Assembly (NCBI GenBank): GCA_963855995.1
Contig: OY979717.1
Location: 8,385,501 to 8,449,500 of the forward strand
Direction: 5' to 3'
From: Muricea muricata
Taxonomy: Eukaryota > Cnidaria > Anthozoa > Malacalcyonacea > Plexauridae
Length of the DNA stretch: 64,000 nt
Of the stretch, positions 9,762 to 19,500 are shown piece by piece. A program made the translations under genes and the position numbers. A model generated the notes under the pieces. It saw nothing but the letters and a program-made list of their open reading frames with translations, did no database searches and was not told the DNA's origin. Within the stretch, counting starts at the first letter, position 1; the number at the start of each line of letters is the position of its first letter.

Positions 9762-12209
9762 GGTGGCTTTGAAGTTAAAGGATGGTCGTCAAATGAAACC
9801 TTTGACGAGAATGTGCAAAATGAAGATAGTTTTAGTGTCAAGTTTTTGGAAGGCGAAAAGGTATTAGGTACTGTTTGGAACAAAGCTAAGGACACTTTTA
9901 CGTTTAAAGTCAAAGCTAATGAATTACCAGTATCAGCAGAAGCAAATTCTAACGAGTTGAAGTTGACCAAGAGAAAGATTTTTAGCAAAGTAGCCCGTGT
10001 ATTTGATCCAATTGGATTCGCAGCAGCGTTCCTGATCCGTGCAAAAATTGGTTTACAACGACTCTGGCAGTAAGGATTCGGGTGGGACGAGGAGCTTCCG
10101 TCGGAAATTGCAAAATGGTGGAACAAGTTTTTTAAAGAGATTGAGGACTTGAATAGTGTTTCGTTTCCTCGAAGTTTGACACCATTAAATACCATCGGAC
10201 TACCGACACTTTGTATTTTTGCTGACGCATCTTGAGACGCATTTGGAGCATGTTCATATCTGCGATGGAAAAAGTCAAGTGGGGATTACGAAAGTCGATT
10301 TATATCCGCTAAATCAAGAGTTGCTCCTCTCAAAGAACTAACTATACCTCGATTGGAGTTGCAAGCCGCAGTTTTAGCAAGTCGATTGTACAAAACCATA
10401 ATTGAAGAATGCCGTCTACAATTCGAGAAAGTTATTTTCTTCACGGACAGTATGATCGTGCTTACGTGGATCCACAGTCAGTCAAGAGGTTTCAAACCAT
10501 TTGTATCAAGTAGAGTCGCAGAGATCCAGACAAATTGCGATCCGTCGACATGGCGACATATACCAAGTGAGCATAATGTGGCTGATGACTTATCAAGAGG
10601 AATACCAGCGAAAGAATTAGAAGAGCGATGGCAGAAAGGTCCGAAGTTCCTAAATCAACCCGAGGAACAATGGCTTAACCAGAAAGTGATGTCTGTCGAT
10701 CTGAAAGAAATGGAAAGAGAACGTCGGAAAACCGAAGCAGTCTTGTCTGTAGTTACTGTTCCAACCGTAATTGATGCAACAAAGTTTTCAAAGTGGAAAC
10801 GATTAGTGAGAGTAACGGCGTGGATTTTACGTTATGTACAGAACCTGCGATGCAAAAGAAAACCGAAGAAAGAGATTGACCCGTTGACACCTGATGAGTT
10901 GGAGCGAGGTGAAGAGTTTTGGATCAAGACAGCACAAAGAGAATTACACGAACGTGTTGAGAAGAAAGAGTTCAACATGCTTAGTCCATTTACGGATGAA
11001 AAAGAAATTATACGAGTAGGCGGACGAGCAGATAAAGCTATAGTCACTTATGATTCGAAGCATCCAGTTCTACTACCAAAGAATCATCACATTTCTTACC
11101 TAATTACCAAAGAAACGCATGAAACAAATCATACTGGAGTAGCAACGACTACTGCACTAACAAGAAAAAAATTTTGGATTATCGGAGTACAAAAATTGGC
11201 GAAGTCTATCAAGAAGAAGTGCGTTTATTGTAAGAAATCAAATCCGAAGATTGAGTCGCAAGTTATGGCTGAGCTTCCAAAGATTAGGTTGATGCCTCAT
11301 ACACCAGTGTTTTACCATACAGCTTGTGACTCTTTTGGCCCGTACAAAGTCAAAGTCGGAAGAAATAAAACTGCCAAACACTATGGCGTATTGTTTACTT
11401 GTTTGAACACGCGTGCGGTTCATTTGGAACTGGCAACTGATTGTACTACAATGGAGTTTATTCAAGTACTCCGCAGATTCTTTGCAATGAGAGGTTACCC
11501 TTCATTGATGTTGAGTGATAACGGAACACAACTAGTCGGTGCAGAGAGTGAATTGGCAAGAATGATCGAAGGTTGGGATGAAAGGAAGCTCAAGGAGTAC
11601 GCAGCAGATAAAAGAATCAAGTGGATATTTATTACACCTAATGCCCCACATCAGAATGGATGTGCCGAGTCGCTAGTTAAAAGTTGTAAAATAGCCCTCA
11701 AACAAGCTATGGGAGAGAACTTGTTAACACCTTTCGAACTGTACACCGTTCTTTTAGAAGTAGCAAACATCGTTAACCAACGTCCAATAGGAAGACCAAT
11801 TAATGATCCAGATGACGGGACATACCTGTGTCCGAATGATCTATTGCTTGGAAGAGCGTCTTCCCACGTACTTCAAGGACCGTTCCTAAAGACGAACAAT
11901 CTTAGACATAGAGTTGAATTTTTGCAAAGAATCCTAGATTCGTTTTGGAAAAGATGGACTAGGGACGTCTTTCCTTGTTTAGTTCAACGGAAGAAATGGA
12001 ATGTTGAACGGCGCAACGTTAAAGTAAATGATGTCGTAATGATGGTTGACTCAAATTCAGTTCGAGGTAACTGGACAATTGGAAAAATTATTGAAGTTCA
12101 TCCAGGTAAAGACGGAAAAATTCGCAACGATACAGTGAAGACCCCAAATGGTACGTACAGTAGACCGATTACTAAGATCGCAGTTATACACCCCGTGGAC
12201 GGCGATTAG
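9762..12209 (+). pseudogene. BEL/Pao RT connection, RNase H and integrase
   Basis: Continues the BEL pol after the DIRS insertion with GGFEVKGWSSN. In one frame it reads through RNase H (FADAS, FFTDSM, SEHNVADDLSRG) and an integrase with HHCC-type zinc region (HETNH...CVYCKK), Asp in CDSFGPY, Asp in SDNGTQ and Glu in GCAESLV. Stops interrupt it at about 10071 (TAA) and 10234 (TGA). From 10353 to 12209 it is open for 618 residues, including the whole integrase. Even so, protease and RT are disrupted upstream. Confidence 0.9.
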
Positions 12210-12241
12210 GATGAGGACGATTTCCTCATCGGGGTGGAGGA

Positions 12242-12587
12242 TGTTCAGTTTACTTAATAAAATACGTTATACATACTTAATATGATAATTTATCAGAACA
12301 CGTGACATAATTAGAGCGGGAAAACAGCAGTGAGATAAAAGCACGCTGAATTTAGTCGGACAGTTTATCAGGAAAATTCAAGTTAAAGTTATGTTTGTAA
12401 AGTGATATAGAGGCCAAAGAAGTAAGTCTAGATACACTGCACATTTCTGTAACTTTACAGTTGTAGCACGAGTGATAAAGTAATATTATTATTATTTGTA
12501 GATCGAATACGATTATATTTTAGATACACTTATGCGATATTTGGAAATCAGTCGCTTTACGAACATGTTTCTGATTCTGGCGAGCCA
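12242..12587 (+). repeat. BEL/Pao 3' LTR
   Basis: Starts TGTTCAG after a polypurine tract and ends GCGAGCCA against TATAT. It is about 97% identical by eye to the 5' LTR. Confidence 0.88.
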
Positions 12588-12645
12588 TATATAAATATAA
12601 ATATATTATATATATATATAAATATATATATAAATATATATATAA

Positions 12646-12736
<91 letters not shown>

Positions 12737-12750
12737 TATATATATGTATA
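12588..12750. repeat. (TA)n / TATAAATA array
   Basis: TA dinucleotides with TATAAATA variants. It continues the array that the BEL element interrupted. Confidence 0.95.
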
Positions 12751-13263
12751 GGTTATCATATGAGAGGCGAGGTGATATCAGTTTTATCGCTCGAGAGACG
12801 GTATCATATTTTGTCACGAGTGAGCGCAGCGAACGAGGGACAAAATATGACATCGTAACGAGAGCGATAAAACTGATATTACCGAGTCTCGAATATGATA
12901 ACCTATTTATCACATACTTGTGCCTTTATCTCGAGCAAAAACCAGATTATATTTTCAAATTATTTACACTTCGAGTACATTTCAAAATGAATTCAAAATG
13001 ATTGTTTAAAATACGCTAGACAGGTAGAAATTATAAAAGCAAACCAAAACTAACTTATCTTTTAATAGCCGCAAATTTTTTTGTGTTATTTTCCTTGTAT
13101 TATTTAATATTTTTATTCTTATCTCTCATCGATCCTTCAGTCGGACGCCATCTTTGTTTTGAGCGGGACAAAAAACGATATCGCGGGACAAAAAACGATA
13201 TCACGGGACATATCGTTTTTATGTCACCGTGTTATCGCCCGGATAAAGGCACAAGTATGTGAT
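12751..13263. repeat. 513-bp palindromic repeat unit, copy 1
   Basis: Two parts. At 12751-12903 an imperfect palindrome has arms of about 65 bp around a 23-bp loop (ACGAGTGAGCGCAGCGAACG...). At 12911-13261 a second piece is bounded by a 20-bp inverted repeat, CACATACTTGTGCCTTTATC, and ends with tandem CGGGACAAAAAACGATATC units. The same 513-bp unit recurs at 55351-55863 with the same spacing, also next to (TA)n. The ORF across the palindrome is a by-product of its symmetry. Confidence 0.85.
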
Positions 13264-13278
13264 AAAAATATATATATA

Positions 13279-13343
13279 ATGTGCTAGTTTTGGTTAGCGA
13301 AATACAAAAGAGTGCTCAATGACATATAGACAGAGCGAAATGT
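13279..13343. repeat. 65-bp PLE-associated dispersed repeat, copy 2
   Basis: Nearly identical to 1547-1611 and directly joined to the left inverted arm of the Penelope-like element. Confidence 0.8.
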
Positions 13344-13394
13344 ATAATTGTGCAAAATACCTCAAAAACTTACCACTACAGTCTGTTTCATCCA

Positions 13395-14723
13395 GAGGGA
13401 ATCTTAGGTGATAGACAAATATCGAAAATGTCACTCCTTTTCAAACACGGAAGACCGTGGATCAAAAACAACAATAGCAATTTGTTTGATGTTACCATGG
13501 GTAGCTATGACGGGGCAGAAATTTGCGAACTAGTAGGTCTTTTCATCTTAAACCATTTAGGAAAAAAGTTTGGGAAGAAAAACATTGGCTTGTATAGGGA
13601 TGATGGTTTGGCGATTATTAAATACAGATCAGCACGTTTGGCAGACAAAACCAGGAAAGAGCTACACAAAATTTTCGAACAGTTTGGCCTAAAAATAACA
13701 GCAGAATCAAATTTGCACGTGGTAAACTTTCTAGACGTAACTTTCGACCTTTCTACCGGAAAATATAAACCTTATAGGAAGCCCAATGACGATCCGTGAT
13801 ACATACACAAACACTCTAACCACCCACCCAGCATCTTAAGGCAACTTCCAGCATCCATCAACAAGCGCATTTAAACGCTGTCATCTGACAAACAAGTATT
13901 TAACGATGCAGTACAAACATATCAAAATGCACTAGGACATAGCAACTTCAGCCACAAGCTGGAATACATGCCACATGTAACACAGCAACCACGCAGGAAC
14001 AGACAACGCAACATCATTTGGTTTAACCCACCATTTAGCAAAAATGTCAAGACAAACATCGCACGCAGTTTCCTCAAGCTTGTAGACACGCACTTTCAGA
14101 TAGGCAACAAGTTACACAAAATTTTCAATAGGAACACAGTTAAGGTCAGTTACAGCTGCATGAGTAACGTTAAGTCAATTATCACAAGCCACAACACACG
14201 CATAATTAGGAAAAGCCAACCACAAGACATTAGCGCAGAGAACTGTAACTGCAGGAACAAGCACGCATGCCCATTGCAGAACAAGTGCATGAGTAAGGCC
14301 ATTGTATACAAAGCAACAATTTTTACTGGCAACACACAGGACACAAAGCACTACATTGGCATGACCTCAAACACATTCAAAGAGCGATACAGGAATCATA
14401 TCAAATCTTTCACACACAAAAAATATTCGAACGAGACGGAACTTTCGAAACACGTTTGGCACTTAAAGCAAAAGAAAAAAGATTTCACCATAAAATGGTC
14501 CATAATAAAAAAGTCTATTTCTTACACGGGAGGATCCAAAAGATGTAATTTATGTTTGGAGGAAAAAATTAGTATTTTGAAAGAAAAAAACAATTGCTTG
14601 CTTAACAAAAGATCGGAAATAGTTTCGGCCTGTCAACACAAAAGCAGATTCCAGGTAAACAACCTAAACAAAGAAAGGAATGCATGCTATTCAACCACCC
14701 ACGCGCCCACGTTTCCGCCTTGA
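13395..14723 (+). pseudogene. PLE RT C-terminal part plus GIY-YIG endonuclease
   Basis: The reading begins inside the RT palm (the N-terminal half is missing), with the catalytic box YRDD near 13599, then NFLDVTFDL. In-frame stops TGA at 13797-13799 and TAA at about 13872 interrupt the thumb/linker. From 13968 it is open for 251 residues with a CxC...C zinc-like cluster (about residues 87-104) and a GIY-YIG domain (KHYIGMTSNTFKERYRNH, then WSIIKK and CNLCLEEK). The endonuclease would nick the target for priming. Truncation and stops make it inactive. Confidence 0.88.
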
Positions 14724-14758
14724 GCATAAAAGAAGCTCGCACATTTTCGAAATTTGTC

Positions 14759-14802
14759 TATCACCTGAAGATTCCCTCTGGATGAAACAGACTGTAGTGG
14801 TA
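14759..14802 (+). ncRNA. Hammerhead-ribozyme-like motif, copy 2
   Basis: UAUCAC, CUGAAGA (14765-14771), UUCCCUCUGGAU, GAAA (14784-14787), CAGACUG, UA, then GUGGUA. Helix I keeps six pairs with one G-U wobble; cleavage would follow A14796. The opposite arm (13343-13430, read on the minus strand) has the same order but lacks one G in the CUGAAGA box. Helix III is too short to fold alone and would need a dimer. Confidence 0.5.
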
Positions 14803-14826
14803 AGTTTTTGAGGTATTTTGCGCAAT

Positions 14827-14986
<160 letters not shown>

Positions 14987-14990
14987 TACA

Positions 14991-15107
14991 TAAACGCATT
15001 TTATAAGTGTTTGTTTCACTAAAATGAAGTCAATGAAGTAAAAACTTCAAGAAGTTATTATACATAGAGAGTGCACGAGCCGAAGCGTGCTTATAAGAAT
15101 GCATAAA
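14991..15107. repeat. About 100-bp direct repeat, copy 1
   Basis: Begins TAAACGCATTTTATAAGTG and ends with GCACGAGCCGAAGCGTGC, which can itself fold. It recurs at 15638-15737. This copy carries an extra 9-bp tandem duplication (GTCAATGAA). Confidence 0.8.
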
Positions 15108-15637
15108 GGTATTTGAAGTATATATATAACAGAGTCAAGTTCCTTCAATACCTCAGAATGCATAAAGGTATTTGAAGTGATTGTTTCACTATCACTTGTG
15201 TCATGTTTAACCTAGTATATATGAATTAGATTTCAACGAAAACATAAAATATCACAAAAACGCCTTCCGCTCACCAGCTTACCTGAGGCAGCACAAGATT
15301 ACTGACTCAGATCTGCAGCCCTTGCGACACTGCACGGCGGTTTAGAATATGGAAAACCACACATACTTACAAAAGCAAGCTTACATACCTATCCACAGGA
15401 TCAGCAAGATTGAATGAAAAGGCTGAATGCATTAATGCAGATAGTTTTATAGTGCTTAAGGCGGAATTTCTTACCGAATATTATGTATGTTTGTGATATG
15501 GTATGATGTACAGGCTCAAAGTTCAAGTTGAAAGTTATGCATAGATTATGTACGGTTCAGGGACATGCTGTTTCACATGCACGAAATGTATAACAACAAA
15601 GAGTGCACAAGCAATAAAGCGTGCTTAATTAATATAC
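15108..15637. other. Spacer with short repeats
   Basis: GCATAAAGGTATTTGAAGT occurs at about 15104 and again at about 15160, and a degenerate copy of the GCACGAGCC...GCGTGC piece occurs at about 15602-15625. No coding exon is recognised. Confidence 0.5.
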
Positions 15638-15737
15638 ATAAACGCATTTTATAAGTGTTTGTTTCACTAAAATGAAGTAAAAACTTCAAGAAGTTATTAT
15701 ACATAGGAAGTGCACGAGCCGAAGCGTGCTTATAAGA
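15638..15737. repeat. About 100-bp direct repeat, copy 2
   Basis: Second copy of 14991-15107, in the same orientation, about 650 bp downstream. It lacks the 9-bp duplication. Confidence 0.8.
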
Positions 15738-16514
15738 CAGTTGGTACTCTTGCCAGTTTCTTATTTGCCCAGCAAAATCTAATAAGTACTTCAACTAAGG
15801 AGCACAAAATACTTTGAAAATGCACCATATTTTTTGGATTTTCAGTATGATTTAATTTCAACTATGCGATCTTTCAGAATATCGATTTTACTAAATAGTA
15901 CTCTCAGTTTTCAATACAGCACGTCATTCCTCTTCACAACGTTCAGGCAGCAGTAATTCTGGAAAAGTGCCTAGTACTGTGAGAATTGAACTGAAGACTA
16001 ACGTTCTGGATGAAACCAGCCCATATGGAACAAAATAAGTTACTCTTTTAGCATTTTTGATCAATCCTTTAATGCCGTTGCTGTCGCGTGCAAAGACTTC
16101 TTGCCATCCTGCAATTGATTTTAAACTGCAGTCTCATGTTGGTATATATATTTATTTTTTACCGCTAAAGTGCCAAGCGCAGGCTCCATAGCATAGTTAT
16201 ACTTAAATGTTAGTAGGTAATATAATATGTCCTAAAACTGAACATTAAGATTGATTGCGATCAAAGATGCGCACATGGCATGTAATATCTCTGATAAAAA
16301 TGCGACTCTTAGGTTGATATTGATGTGATTTCAGAACCACACATACAACAATGATTCGATTTATGAATGAACCACAGAGATTTGACTTGTCCATAACGAG
16401 ATATGTGTTCAGATTTAACCTATATGTACCGCTACTCTACATGTTTAGTAATACATTTCATAGATAAGGAAGTGACAAGATTTGCAGTTATATTTCGAGA
16501 TTAATTGTTTGATA
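15738..16514. other. 3' flank of TRIM23 without recognised features
   Basis: AT-rich sequence downstream of the TRIM23 stop. It probably includes the 3' UTR; I could not place a polyadenylation site with confidence. Confidence 0.4.
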
Positions 16515-19500
16515 TTATGGAGCAAATTCAGACATAAGTTGCGTTGCAAGCCAGTCCAGTCCCTCGCGAAGACCACGCCCACTATGTGCATCACAACCAA
16601 TCAGAGTCCAGCTTCGACCACAGCATAATTTATGTAAACAAAGACGTTCTGTTATTTGATCAAGATTTAACGCCGTTGGTAGATCCTGAAAATATAAGTG
16701 TATATATAAATATATAGCAGTAATAAATATTTGTGTTGATGTTTCCACAAATCACCACAATGGGTGTGAAGTAATGCTGTCCACCACAATGGGTGTGAAA
16801 TAAAGACCGTAAATTAAATAATGTGTAAGCCAACCTGTTTGTTGGCATATACCAGTAATAGAGCATCACTTAGTCTCTTCTCAGTCATCAGTTTCACCAA
16901 CTCAGTATGGGATTCCTCCATGCGTTCCTTGTTGTTGCTGTCCACCACAAATATTATAGCTGAAAAATGGATCATTGAAGGTTATGCACACATTTTACAG
17001 TGGTGGTACCCTGACGCTGGGATTTCCTTTCTGGATGTAACCGATCCAGACGGTTTACCAAGTCTGGAGAAACCAAGTCTGACACCAGAAAACACAGAAA
17101 TATTATAGGACGGGGTTTGTTAGGCTGTCCCCCTATCACCTTTCAGTACCTTAAAGTTCTTTCAAACGTTCTATCGCCTGTGGATGCTTTCGTGGCATGG
17201 TTGTATAATTTTATTGGTTCAAATTTCAGCTGCCTCATTTAAACGTTTTGGAAATTGCAGGGAGCGTTGGGGATATCATAGAGTGTTTGCACTTATTATC
17301 CAGATATTAAAACAACAAAGAGCTTGGCGGCCATATTGGTGTACCTTTCAAAAGAATATATAATTTAAAATTCTTTTGTCCTGGTACACCAACATGGCAA
17401 CCATGACGTCAGACGAGAACCTCTATACCAGGGTCTACAGTCTACATGGAAGTGAGCCCACTGTGAACATTGATTTATTGTTGTTTATTTCGTTCTTAGT
17501 GCTTTTCTGTTACCTTGTGTATTCAGATAATAATGTCTCCAGAGGGGTCGCAGTTTGTGTAATCCACCAACATCCCAAATTGTAAACTTTAAATTCTTGT
17601 GTTCAATTGTTTCAACATTAAATCCTGCAAAGTCACAGAAAGCTTACGTCTTCAAGTTACATTTACACAGAATCTCACAAAGTTTTTTAGGGATTACCTC
17701 TAGATTAAATATAAATGCAGAATCTCGAAGAGCTTATTCAATCTAATATGCACTTGCAGTTATATGAGTTAAGTGATTTCGGTGTTTTACAAGATGCCAG
17801 TTTTCATAAAGATACAACTGGCTTACAAAATACAACTTGTGTCGAACTTCTGTCACTTCATATTTTGCCCTACTTAATGCCGCAAATTTACTAAACAGTA
17901 CTTTCCAAAGGTTTTCAATACTATAAAATACTAGACTAGTAGACTGTAATTTACAAAATCGGCAGAAGAGAATGGCTCGTATAGAATCCAACTTAGAGGC
18001 TTACCAATCGTGGTTATCGTTGAAACAAACTCATCTTGTTTCAGCTTGAAAAGTATTGAGGTTTTCCCCGCCCCATCCAACCCCAAGGCAACGACTCTCA
18101 TCTCCATCTTAGGTCCAATGTGAACACGATTATCTTTAGTGAAAGCGATGGGAATACTGCCGTCTGATGAGCACAGTTCTGTAGTTTCTAGGAATTGTTG
18201 CTGTTGTTCTTGCACAGTTTGTAGAACTTTGAGAATGTCTGAACGCGAGACAACCACCTAAAGAACGAAAATAATTTATACTTTCTTACATAGTCTGTGC
18301 TATGCTGACTAGTACAAGACAAAGATGCTCAGCATTATAGTAAAGTGGAGAACAAAATAAACTAAAACCTCAAAAGTTTCGCGCTCGTCCGACACTCAAG
18401 CTACACCACATAAATAAATATTTTTGCAAGTCAGAGAGCGTTTTCAATTTGAATATATTCATTCACTAGCTGACTTGTTTTACTGTGCTTATGCACAAAA
18501 CTGTTCAGGTCTAATTCTTCATTGTGCTAGAATTGAAAAGCTGCTAAAAAATAACAAAAATTTTGCCCCGAATATCCCGAAGCATTGACAGGTTAGTCGC
18601 CAAGCAAATAAACTATAGCTGAAGAAGAATCCAGAGCTTGTAAAAAACGCGAATGGCCATGACGTCGTTGAATGAAAACCAAAGCTCTTGAATTTATAAA
18701 GAAGTAGTTGACAGTTCTTCAACTCTAAGCGGTTTATATTTATTAAAGTTGCAAATTAAATTAGTAATATAAATCCATAAATTACCTAATGCATATGGCT
18801 TTGATTTGAATGCCTTTAAAATGCCATTTAGTTTTACTCTTCTTGATCATGAGAAAAATAATAATAGGTTTTATGTAAGAATCACTTACTTGACTATCAT
18901 CAGATTTGAGTGTTTTCTCACAATGGGAACATACTACTGATGTATGGGAATTAAGAGCCACCATATCTTCTTGTCTTTGCCGTAACCATGACAACCGGTC
19001 ACGTAAGTAACTATCAACAACAGCAAGACCCGCTTCTTCTTGTCTGTTAACAGTTTCACGTAAATCATTGAAGTAATCACGTATTCTCTCTCGCGCCATA
19101 TCTCCAGTGCCGATGAGATGTCGTGAGTGAGACTGACCTTCCACGTCATCTTCAACTACCACAGAACCTGTGGAACATTTGGTGGTGATCTCGTTTATAC
19201 GTAATATATGATTGACAACATTCTTCCAAGTTATGAGTCAGGTTTTGTGAAAACACCAGGTAAATTTACTATAATTGCAAAGCTTTCGATCCGTAAGTTG
19301 GGATCATCATCAGTGCTAATAATGCATGATCTTTATCATTCATAACACTGGTGAAGATCCAAGCTCCGGGTCGAAAGCTGTGAGGTGGTGGTCTCCACAA
19401 AGCTTAAATAATAGTGATGTTCACCATACATAATAGGAACATTTATGCGGGGCAAAATAAGTCGCGACAAAACTAAGGCACGTATAAATGGTTCGCGTCA

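Larger units (their letters stand above)
2014..12587 (+). mobile_element. BEL/Pao LTR retrotransposon, decayed and interrupted by a DIRS element
   Basis: Two LTRs (2014-2366 and 12242-12587) enclose gag, an aspartic protease, reverse transcriptase, RNase H and integrase in BEL/Pao order. A polypurine tract GGGGTGGAGGA precedes the 3' LTR. Both flanks read TATAT, which fits a 5-bp target duplication, although the target is a (TA)n array and the match is weak proof. By eye the LTRs differ by about nine substitutions and four small indels, so insertion is not very recent. The coding part has several frameshifts and stops, and a DIRS element occupies about 5.15-9.76 kb within the RT region. This copy cannot make its own proteins. 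Confidence 0.92.

Noticed and set aside
12744-13001. 85-residue ORF across the palindrome, also present in the second copy at about 55.3 kb.
   Set aside because: The open frame follows from the mirror symmetry of the repeat. There is no recognisable domain.
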